The notes under the pieces: generated by a model
Told to the model about the DNA's origin: nothing
Databases searched by the model: none
The model's input: the letters and a program-made list of their open reading frames with translations, nothing else
Made by a program: the position numbers and the translations under genes
NCBI GenBank assembly: GCA_902793325.1
Contig: CADBCY010000012.1
Span: forward strand, 1-63,335
Source: an uncultured Eubacteriales bacterium
GTDB taxonomy: Bacteria > Bacillota > Clostridia > Christensenellales > Aristaeellaceae
Direction: 5' to 3'
Length of the DNA: 63,335 nt
Shown: positions 24,477-31,940 of the stretch, in pieces
Layout of the letters: every line of letters starts with the position of its first letter
Numbering within the stretch: position 1 is the first letter of the stretch

Positions 24477-26117
24477 TTAGAAGATGGTTGAAATTCTTTT
24501 GGAATTTTCAGGCGAAGCGCCGGCAGTTGTTTCATTATCTTTCGATTCAGGTTCAGATTTATTCGATTTCCGGTATTCGCTGGGGGTGACGCCGGTCTGT
24601 TTCTTGAACAGATAGCTGAAATAATGGGCGTCGTTGTAGCCCACGGCGAAAGCGATTTCCGAAGAGCGCATCCGGGTGGCCGAGAGCAGCTCCTTGGCCT
24701 TGCCGATGCGCAGCGCCGTGAGGTACTGGGTGAAGGTGATGCCCGTCTCCTGCGCGAACACGGTGGAGAAATGGCTCTGGGACATGCCGACCTCGCCGGC
24801 CACGTCCTGGAGCATCAGGTTCGGGTCGGAATAGCGCCGGCTCAGGAAGGCGCGCGCCCTGCCCACGGGCGTCTGCCCCAGGCCGCGGCCGCTGTCGTCC
24901 CGGCAGCGTATGGCCGCCAGCAGCAGCGCCTTCACCGTATCCAGGCCCTCGGCCCGCAGCGCTTCCGCGATCAGCGCCTCGTCCAGCACGTCCTGCGGGT
25001 CGGCGCCGGCGTCGGACACGATGTGCCGCGCGGCGATCACCGCCGCGATGCGCAGGTAGCCCATCGCCAGGTCGCGGCCCTCCGCGCCGCTGCCCAGCAG
25101 GTCCGCGTACTCCGCCAGCACGGCGTCCAGCTCCTCCGCCGGGGCGTATTGCAGCCGCTCGTACAGCGGGGAGAGCTCCAGCGAATTCAGCAGCGTCGTG
25201 CGGTCGTTCAGCTCGCCCACGCCGATGATGCGCCGGCCCTCGCCCTGCCCGGCGGCGGTATGGCGCACGTGGCGCGCGGACTGCATCGAGCGGCGGATGT
25301 CGTAGTAGTCGCGCACCGTCTCGCCGATGGAGAGCCGCAGGTCGTCGCAGTTCACGAGCTGCGGCAGGTGCGCCGCGGAGCTGGCGAAGGAATACGCGCG
25401 CTCCTCGGCGTCCTGTTCGTTGTCCCCCAGCACCAGCGCGCGCGCGCCGTGCGCCATGCCGCAGGTGAACACGCTGCCGCCGGTGGCCTCCGCCAGCGCG
25501 GACAGCGCGGCCCTGGCCCGGGCCCTGGCCTCGCCCTTCAGCGAGAAGGCGACGTCGATGACCACGTAGCAGCCCGCGGCCAGGTTCACGCCCATGGCGC
25601 GCATCTGGCGCATCAACTGCTCGTCCTCGAAGCGGTCCCCCTCCTCGGTGAACAGCGACTCCAGCAGCTTTTCCCGCAGGAACTGGTTGCCGGAGACCAC
25701 GTCGCGCCGCAGGCTGGCCATGCTCTCCTGCGCCCGGCGCTCCTCGGCGATCTGCCCGGCGACGCGCTTCAGCGCGCTGAGCAGCTCCTGGGCGGTGATG
25801 GGCTTGAGCAGGTACTCGCGGACGCCCAGCGGGATGGCCTTCTGCGCGTAAGAGAAGTCGTCGTAGCCGGAGAGGATCACCACGCCGACCCAGGGCATCA
25901 TGCGCTTGACCTCGGCGCACAGCTCCATGCCGTCCATGAAGGGCATGCGGATGTCCGTCAGCAGGATGTCCGGGTTCAAATCGCGGATCATCGGCAGGGC
26001 CATCTCGCCGTCCGGCGCCTCCCCCAGCAGTTGGAAGCCGTTCTCCTCCCACGGGAACGAGTTGCGGAGGTTCTCCCTTATGGCGATCTCGTCGTCAACC
26101 AGAAATACCTTCATCAT
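24477..26117 (-). CDS. YesN-like response regulator, AraC-type output
   Basis: 546 residues. The receiver domain (1-125) has KVFLVDDE, DILLTDIRMPFMDG with the phosphoacceptor Asp near 55, and a conserved Lys in LLKPI. A long middle region links to two AraC helix-turn-helix motifs at the C-terminus (LMLQDVAGEVGMSQSHFSTV and SSEIAFAVGYNDAHYFSYLF). GGGAGGAG precedes the ATG. It overlaps the partner kinase gene by 23 bases. Its position beside the YtfQ-type operon makes that operon the likely target. Confidence 0.92.
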   Translation of the reverse strand: MMKVFLVDDEIAIRENLRNSFPWEENGFQLLGEAPDGEMALPMIRDLNPDILLTDIRMPFMDGMELCAEVKRMMPWVGVVILSGYDDFSYAQKAIPLGVREYLLKPITAQELLSALKRVAGQIAEERRAQESMASLRRDVVSGNQFLREKLLESLFTEEGDRFEDEQLMRQMRAMGVNLAAGCYVVIDVAFSLKGEARARARAALSALAEATGGSVFTCGMAHGARALVLGDNEQDAEERAYSFASSAAHLPQLVNCDDLRLSIGETVRDYYDIRRSMQSARHVRHTAAGQGEGRRIIGVGELNDRTTLLNSLELSPLYERLQYAPAEELDAVLAEYADLLGSGAEGRDLAMGYLRIAAVIAARHIVSDAGADPQDVLDEALIAEALRAEGLDTVKALLLAAIRCRDDSGRGLGQTPVGRARAFLSRRYSDPNLMLQDVAGEVGMSQSHFSTVFAQETGITFTQYLTALRIGKAKELLSATRMRSSEIAFAVGYNDAHYFSYLFKKQTGVTPSEYRKSNKSEPESKDNETTAGASPENSKRISTIF

Positions 26118-27573
26118 GGGCGATCTCCTCCCTGGATCTCAGCGGCACGGAGAAGGACACCCTCGTGCCCTCGCCGCCGCTGGCGATCTCCAAACCCTCT
26201 TTCTGGTGATAGTACAGCCGGATGCGCATGTCGACGTTGCGAAGGCCGAAGCTGCTGCCCTCGGCGGGCGCGACGCTGGCCAGCGTCGGGGCGTCGCTGC
26301 GCATGACGGACACGACCCGCTCGAGCTCCTCCGGCGACATGCCCTTGCCGGTATCCTCCACGGTGAAGCGCACCCGCTCGCCCTCGCGCGCGGCGCTGAC
26401 GCGGATGCGGCCGCCGCCGCGCTTGGTCTTGATGCCGTGGTACAGCGCGTTCTCCACCAGCGGCTGCAGCAGCAGCTTCACCACGTAGCCGCCCTGCAGC
26501 TCCTCCGGAATGTCGATCTCGTAGTTCAGGATATCCCGGTAGCGGGTCTTCTGGATGCTCAGGTAGCCCGACAGGTGGCGGACCTCCCGCTCCAGCGGGA
26601 TCCAGTCGGCGCCGGAGGACAGGGAGATGCGGAAGAAATCGCTGAGCGAGCGGGTCAGGTGGATGACCTCCTCGCTCTTGCCGGACTCCGCCTGCCAGAT
26701 GATGGCGTCCAGCGTATTATAGAGGAAGTGCGGGTTGATCTGCGCCTGCAGCAGGCGCAGCTCAGACTTGGCCAGGTTCTCCTGCTCCTGCCGGCTGCGC
26801 TCGATCAGCGTCTCCAGGCGGTTGGCCATCACGTTGATCTGCCGGGCCAGCTCGCTGAGCTCCTCGACCTCCATCTCCGGCACGCGGGCCTTCAGGTCGC
26901 CGCCGGTCAGCCGGTGCACGTTGCCCTCGAGCTGCATGATGGACTGGCGGATGGTGTCGGCCAGGTTCCGGGCGCTGGAGCCGGCGCGGATCAGCGCCAC
27001 CACCAGCAGCAGCGCCTCCGCCAGGGCCGTGATCCACACGATGCGGCGGATGCGCGTGCCGCTGCGCACGACGCCGACCGTCTCCACCGAGATGAAGTCG
27101 TCCAGCATGTCGGTGACCAGGTCGCCCACGTTGCGCACCTCGTCCACGACCTGCTCCATGTCCCCCACCGGCGCGCCGCCGGCCATGCCCACGCGCACCT
27201 TCTCCAGGTAGCCGGCCAGGGTATCCATCGTGCGCCGGGCCACCGTCAGCTCCAGGTAGCCGTCGCCTTCGGTCTCCTCCAGCAGCCCCTCGAGCGTGCG
27301 GTTGACGGACCGGAGGCACTTTTCCACGCCGCTGTCCTCGTACCGGATGCGCCCCGCCGCCACGGAGAACAACTGCTCGGGCAGCTGCGTGGCCACGATG
27401 GGCTTCAGGTTGGCCGCCGTCTCCATCCTGGACATGGAGCGCTGGTAGCGGATGGTGGTCAGGAACATCATCGTCAGGCTGACCAGGACCGGCACCAGCA
27501 GCATGACGGCGGTGGTGCGGGTGGTCTGGGCCAGCCTGCCGATGATGCTGGTCATCCGGGGCTTGCTCTTCAT
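26095..27573 (-). CDS. YesM-like sensor histidine kinase
   Basis: 492 residues. N-terminal membrane anchor (TAVMLLVPVLVSLTMMFLTT), an extracytoplasmic segment, a second membrane helix (VWITALAEALLLVVALI) and a HAMP-like linker. The His_kinase block NPHFLYNTLDAIIWQAE carries the phosphorylated His, and the ATPase domain has VENALYHGI, VEDTGKGM and GSSFGLRNV. It is the input half of the pair with the YesN-like regulator. It begins two bases after the stop of a lipoprotein sugar binder, suggesting that protein supplies the signal. Confidence 0.92.
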   Translation of the reverse strand: MKSKPRMTSIIGRLAQTTRTTAVMLLVPVLVSLTMMFLTTIRYQRSMSRMETAANLKPIVATQLPEQLFSVAAGRIRYEDSGVEKCLRSVNRTLEGLLEETEGDGYLELTVARRTMDTLAGYLEKVRVGMAGGAPVGDMEQVVDEVRNVGDLVTDMLDDFISVETVGVVRSGTRIRRIVWITALAEALLLVVALIRAGSSARNLADTIRQSIMQLEGNVHRLTGGDLKARVPEMEVEELSELARQINVMANRLETLIERSRQEQENLAKSELRLLQAQINPHFLYNTLDAIIWQAESGKSEEVIHLTRSLSDFFRISLSSGADWIPLEREVRHLSGYLSIQKTRYRDILNYEIDIPEELQGGYVVKLLLQPLVENALYHGIKTKRGGGRIRVSAAREGERVRFTVEDTGKGMSPEELERVVSVMRSDAPTLASVAPAEGSSFGLRNVDMRIRLYYHQKEGLEIASGGEGTRVSFSVPLRSREEIAHDEGISG

Positions 27574-27575
27574 CG

Positions 27576-28571
27576 TCAGTATCCCCTCGGAGCGAGGTCG
27601 CTCAGATCGTCAAACTCGGTGAACGCCGTCTCCACGGGGTGGTTGCGCTTGGGGATCTGCTTGCCCTTGGAGAGCGCGTCCACCATCTCCATGACGGCGT
27701 CGCCCAGGTTGGGCGTGCACTCCACGATGCAGTTGATGCGGCCCTCCCGCAGCGCGTCCACGGCCTCCTGCTGGGCGTCGACGGAGATGATCACGATGTC
27801 CCTGGCCGGCTTCACGCCGGCCTCCTCCAGCACCTTCAGCGCGCCCAGCGTCATCTCGTCGTTGTGGGAGTACACCACGTCGATGCCCTCCGGGCCGTAC
27901 TTCTCCAGCAGGTAGCGCATGCACTCCTCGCCCTTGGAGCGCAGGAAATCGCCGGACACGCTCTCGATCACGGTGAAGCGGTCGTCGTCCTTGATCGTCC
28001 ACATGAAGCCCGACTGGCGGTCGCGCATGGGCGTGGAGTCCTCGGTACCGGTGATCTCCACGATGTTCATGTGCTTCGCGCCCATGGCGTCCGCCTTCTG
28101 CTTCAGGAACTTCCCGGCGCGGCGGCCCTCAGCGAGGAAGTCCGCGCCGATGTAGGCGGTGTAGCGGTCGTCGTCCCCGGATTCGATCATGCGGTCCATC
28201 AGGATCACCGGGATGCCCGCGTCCTTCGCCTCCGTTAGCACGTTGTCCCAGCCCGTCTCCACGATGGGCGAGAACACGATCACGTCCACCCGGTAGGAGA
28301 TGAAGGACCGGATCGCCGCGATCTGCTTGTCCTGGCGCTGGTTGGCGTTGTCCAGCATCAGCCCGAAGCCCCATTCCCGGGCCGCCTTCTCCATGCTGGC
28401 GGTGTTGCCGATGCGCCAGCCGCTCTCGGAGCCGAGCTGGGAGAAGCCCACCACCACCTCCGAGCGGGGCGCGTTCGACGGGGCGTCGCCCCCGCAGGCC
28501 GAGAGCGCGACCGCGCACAGCGCCAGCAGCAGCGGCAGCGCCGCGCGGCGCAGGGTTCGCAGCGTTTTCAC
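27576..28571 (-). CDS. lipoprotein sugar-binding protein of three-component sensor system
   Basis: 331 residues from a GTG at 28571, chosen for the AAGGAGG eight bases upstream. The signal peptide LPLLLALCAVALSACGGDAP ends in a lipobox (LSAC), so it is a membrane-anchored lipoprotein. The body is a type 1 periplasmic-binding fold related to the YtfQ-type protein (VVGFSQLGSESGWRIGNTAS, VILMDRMIE). Because its gene directly precedes the kinase and regulator rather than permeases, it probably presents ligand to the kinase. Transport use is possible but less likely. Confidence 0.88.
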   Translation of the reverse strand: MKTLRTLRRAALPLLLALCAVALSACGGDAPSNAPRSEVVVGFSQLGSESGWRIGNTASMEKAAREWGFGLMLDNANQRQDKQIAAIRSFISYRVDVIVFSPIVETGWDNVLTEAKDAGIPVILMDRMIESGDDDRYTAYIGADFLAEGRRAGKFLKQKADAMGAKHMNIVEITGTEDSTPMRDRQSGFMWTIKDDDRFTVIESVSGDFLRSKGEECMRYLLEKYGPEGIDVVYSHNDEMTLGALKVLEEAGVKPARDIVIISVDAQQEAVDALREGRINCIVECTPNLGDAVMEMVDALSKGKQIPKRNHPVETAFTEFDDLSDLAPRGY

Positions 28572-28631
28572 GACATCCGCCTCCTTCAACGGCGTATTTC
28601 CCGACAAGTATCGCACGTTTTGCGGGTTTCG

Positions 28632-29144
28632 TCAATACGCGGCGCCCGCCGCCTCCAGCGACTCGACGACCGCCTCGTAGGCGTCCTCCACCTCCCGCTG
28701 CGTGTGGCCGTCCGGATGCGTCAGCGTGTCCCACGCCAGGCGGACCTCCTCGCCCGCCTCCCTGAGCCAGGCCTCGACGGCGGGGCGGTTCTCCTCGATC
28801 ACGGCCCGGAGCCCGTCCGCGGTGTCCTGCGCCCACTCGGTGATGCCGGACTGCGCGTACCATTCGCTGACCTCGGACAGCGCATCCTGCGCCCACTCCG
28901 TCAGCCCGGCCTCCTCGGCCCACGCGGAGAGGTCGCTTGCCGCGCCCCCGGCCCAGTCGGCGAGCCCGGAGTCCACGGCCCAGTCGGCGGCCTCCTTCCC
29001 GGCGTCCCCGGCCATGTCGAGAAAGGAATCCCAGGTCTTGGACAGGTTCGACAGGAACTCATCCGACGAGGACGGCTCGGCGAGGCAGGCGGGCGACAGC
29101 GCGAGGCAGAATACGAGTGCGAGCGCGAGGATCGTTGATTTCAT
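28632..29144 (-). CDS. secreted protein with three 20-residue Trp repeats
   Basis: 170 residues from the ATG at 29144 after AAAGGAG. A signal peptide (MKSTILALALVFCLALSPAC) ends near CLA-EP. Residues about 52-111 are three tandem 20-residue repeats, each with Trp pairs: W55/W64, W75/W84 and W95/W104 (ADWAVDSGLADWAGG, SAWAEEAGLTEWAQD, SEWYAQSGITEWAQD). The rest is acidic and helical. I do not recognise a family. Regularly spaced Trp on amphipathic helices suggests binding to a membrane surface, wall polymer or glycan. Confidence 0.7.
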   Translation of the reverse strand: MKSTILALALVFCLALSPACLAEPSSSDEFLSNLSKTWDSFLDMAGDAGKEAADWAVDSGLADWAGGAASDLSAWAEEAGLTEWAQDALSEVSEWYAQSGITEWAQDTADGLRAVIEENRPAVEAWLREAGEEVRLAWDTLTHPDGHTQREVEDAYEAVVESLEAAGAAY

Positions 29145-29341
29145 ATCGAAGGCTCCTTTCCGTTTTCGACGGCGCGGCGGTTGCGCACGGTTGTCGATTC
29201 GCGGCGGCGAACGCCGTCGAATCCAGTTTAGCACAGGCGGTTGCGGTTTGCAAGGCGCGCCGGCGCTTTTTTGCCCGGTCGCCCGGCGGCGGCAGGGGCC
29301 CGCGCGGTTGAAAAAAGTGCGTCAATTTGACGCTTTCCCCC

Positions 29342-29371
29342 TTGAAATGAAGGTGCGGTTTATGGGATAAT
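29342..29371 (+). promoter_or_regulatory. promoter of membrane PP2C phosphatase gene
   Basis: TTGAAA (29342-29347), an 18-base spacer, GATAAT (29366-29371). A perfect 9-base inverted repeat (GCGGATTCG / CGAATCCGC, 29384-29404, three-base loop) lies right after it and may be an operator or leader hairpin. Confidence 0.5.
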
Positions 29372-29435
29372 AGAAGGGGTGGAGCGGATTCGCCGCGAAT
29401 CCGCACGCCCGATACTGATACCCGGGAGAAACCGT

Positions 29436-31871
29436 ATGTTGACGATGCTGTTTAAGATGACGGCGGTGACGGCGCTGTACGTCGCGCTGACGGTGCTGGT
29501 CTGGAAGCGTCTCCAGGGGCGGAAGCCGCGCCTGGCCGGCAAGCTGTCCATCGGCCTGATCTACGGCCTGTGCGCGGTGCTGTCCACCCATTTCGGCGTG
29601 GATTACAGCCACATGATGCTGAACCTGCGCGACCTCGGCCCGCTGTCGGCGGGCCTGTTCTTCGATCCCCTCTCCGGCATCGTGGCGGGCCTGATCGGCG
29701 GCATCGAGCGCTACATCGCGGGCACGTACTGGGGCGTGGGCAGCTACACCAGGATCGCGTGCAGCGCGTCCACCTGCCTGGCCGGGTTCCTGGCCGCCGC
29801 GCTGCACATCTTCATCTTCAAGCGCAAGAAGCCGTCCGCCATCTACGCCTTCTTCATGGGCGCGGTGATGGAGGTCTTCCACATGTACGTGGTGTTCATC
29901 ACCCACCGCGACGACATGAGCATGGCGTTCTACGTCGTCAAGACCTGCTCCCCGCCGATGATCGCGTTCACCGGGCTGGGCATGGCGGTGTCCTCCACGG
30001 CGCTGCGGATCTGCGCGGGCGAGTGGAAGAACCCCTTCCGGAAGGTGAGCGCGGAGGAGGTCCCGGTCTCGCAACGCTTCCAGCTGTGGCTGTTCGCGGT
30101 GACCTTCACGATCCTGCTGCTGAACCTGCTGTTCTCGTTCGCCGTACAGACCCAGACCGCCATCCAGACGGCGCGGGACACGCTGACGGCGGTCTCCGGG
30201 GACATCCGCGATACCTACGTCAAGCTCCGGCAGACCGGCGAGAACACCGACGCCCTGGCCGGGGAGACGGCGCGCATGGAGGCGCTGGCCATCGCGGAGG
30301 CGGTGGAGCGCTCGGGCGGCATCGACGCCGTCGACGCCGACTTCCTGGAGCGCATGCGGGAGATCTACAACCTGGTGGCCGTGACCGCCGTGGACGGCGA
30401 GGGCAAGGACATCGCCGCCGCGGGCGAATCGCCGCTGTTCGCGCAACTGCTCGACGCGGTCCTGGAGGGCGGCGCGGAAAGCCTGTCCACGAAGCCCCTG
30501 TCCACGCGCGTGGCCGCGGGGGCGCGCTGCGGCGCGGGCATGATCCAGGTGGTCGTCGACCGGGACGCCCTCGCCACCGCGCTGAACCTCTCCAGCCTCA
30601 ACGAGGCGCTGTCCTACTTCCACGTGGGCAGCGAGGGCTCGTTCGACGTGGTCCGCGACAGCGGCATCATCACGTCGGGCGACCACCTGGGCTCGAGCCT
30701 GACCACGGACGACCTGAAGCGGCTGCGGGCGCAGAAGGGGAACGAGTTCTTCCAGGATACCTTCTTCCGCTCCGAATCGCTGTGCCGGGTCGAGCAACTG
30801 GACGACGGCCTGACGCTGCTGGCGCGGCTGCCCATGACGGAGGTCTACGCCAACCGCGACGCCCAGACCTACGAGACGGCCTTCGCGGACATCATGCTGT
30901 TCGCGGTGATCTACGTGCTGATTTCCATGCTGGTGCAGGGCATCGTGGTCAACAACCTGCAGCTCGTCAACGCCTCGCTGGACCGCATCACCCAGGGCCA
31001 CCTCGACGAGGTGGTGTCCGTGCGCAATTCCTCGGAGTTCGCCTCGCTGTCCAACGACATCAACCAGACGGTCAGCGTGCTGAAGGGCTACATCGAGGCG
31101 GCGGAGAAGCGCATCGAGCAGGAGCTGGAATTCGCGCGGACCATCCAGGATTCCGCGCTGCCGAAGAACTTCTCCTTCCCCCGCGACGACTTCGAGCTCT
31201 ACGCGACGATGGATCCCGCCAAGGAGGTCGGCGGCGACTTCTACGACTTCTTCTTCGTGGACCAGAGCCGACTGGCGCTGGTCATCGCGGACGTGTCCGG
31301 CAAGGGCATCCCGGCGGCGCTGTTCATGATGCGCGCCAAGACGGCCATCCGCGGCCTGGCGGAATCGGGGCAGGGGCCCGCGGAAGTCCTCTACCGCGCC
31401 AACAACACGCTGTGCGAGGGCAACGACGCGGAGATGTTCGTGACGGTCTGGCTGGGCATCGTCGACCTGACGACGGGCCTGATGAAGTGCGCCAACGCCG
31501 GCCACGAATACCCGGCGCTGATGCGCGCGGACGGGGCCTTCGAGCTGCTCAGGGACAAGCACGGCCTGGCGCTGGCGGCCATGGAGGGGGTGCGCTTCCG
31601 CGAGTACGAGCTGCAACTGAACCCGGGCGACCGGCTGTTCGTGTACACGGACGGCATCCCCGAGGCCATCGACGAAAAGGTGGAGCAGTACGGCCCGGAG
31701 CGCATGGTGGCCGCGCTGAACGCGGTCCGGGACGGCGCCATGGCGACCGTGCTGCCCGCCGTCCGGCGGGACATCGCCGATTTCGTGGGTGAGGCCGACC
31801 AGTTCGACGACATCACCATGCTGGGCTTCACGTACTTCGGCGCGAACCGCGCGGCGCCCGCCGCCGAATGA
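29436..31871 (+). CDS. membrane sensor with LytS-type 5TM, HAMP and SpoIIE/PP2C phosphatase
   Basis: 811 residues from the ATG at 29436 (GGGAGAA six bases upstream). N-terminal helices include a 5TMR_LYT-type block (NLRDLGPLSAGLFFDPLSGI, AGLIGGIERYIAGTYWGVGS). An extracytoplasmic region follows between about 225 and 480, then a membrane helix and HAMP linker, then a PP2C-like SpoIIE/RsbU phosphatase (MDPAKEVGGDFYDFFFVDQS, LALVIADVSGKGIPAALFM, LFVYTDGIPEA) whose Asp residues bind metal. It should dephosphorylate an anti-anti-sigma-type protein in response to an envelope signal. No anti-sigma gene is beside it. Confidence 0.9.
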   Translation: MLTMLFKMTAVTALYVALTVLVWKRLQGRKPRLAGKLSIGLIYGLCAVLSTHFGVDYSHMMLNLRDLGPLSAGLFFDPLSGIVAGLIGGIERYIAGTYWGVGSYTRIACSASTCLAGFLAAALHIFIFKRKKPSAIYAFFMGAVMEVFHMYVVFITHRDDMSMAFYVVKTCSPPMIAFTGLGMAVSSTALRICAGEWKNPFRKVSAEEVPVSQRFQLWLFAVTFTILLLNLLFSFAVQTQTAIQTARDTLTAVSGDIRDTYVKLRQTGENTDALAGETARMEALAIAEAVERSGGIDAVDADFLERMREIYNLVAVTAVDGEGKDIAAAGESPLFAQLLDAVLEGGAESLSTKPLSTRVAAGARCGAGMIQVVVDRDALATALNLSSLNEALSYFHVGSEGSFDVVRDSGIITSGDHLGSSLTTDDLKRLRAQKGNEFFQDTFFRSESLCRVEQLDDGLTLLARLPMTEVYANRDAQTYETAFADIMLFAVIYVLISMLVQGIVVNNLQLVNASLDRITQGHLDEVVSVRNSSEFASLSNDINQTVSVLKGYIEAAEKRIEQELEFARTIQDSALPKNFSFPRDDFELYATMDPAKEVGGDFYDFFFVDQSRLALVIADVSGKGIPAALFMMRAKTAIRGLAESGQGPAEVLYRANNTLCEGNDAEMFVTVWLGIVDLTTGLMKCANAGHEYPALMRADGAFELLRDKHGLALAAMEGVRFREYELQLNPGDRLFVYTDGIPEAIDEKVEQYGPERMVAALNAVRDGAMATVLPAVRRDIADFVGEADQFDDITMLGFTYFGANRAAPAAE

Positions 31872-31891
31872 CCGCGCACCCCGGCAGACGA

Positions 31892-31923
31892 CCGCGCCGC
31901 CCATGGTTTCATGGGCGGCGCGG
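31892..31923. terminator. bidirectional terminator
   Basis: A perfect 14-base-pair stem (CCGCGCCGCCCATG and complement) with loop GTTT, followed by TTGTTTA. It lies between the convergent phosphatase and rhamnosidase genes. Confidence 0.8.
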
Positions 31924-31940
31924 TTGTTTATTCAGGATTG

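Noticed and set aside
29322-31904. 860-codon antisense open frame over the PP2C phosphatase gene
   Set aside because: The plus strand encodes recognisable 5TM, HAMP and SpoIIE motifs. The antisense product has none.
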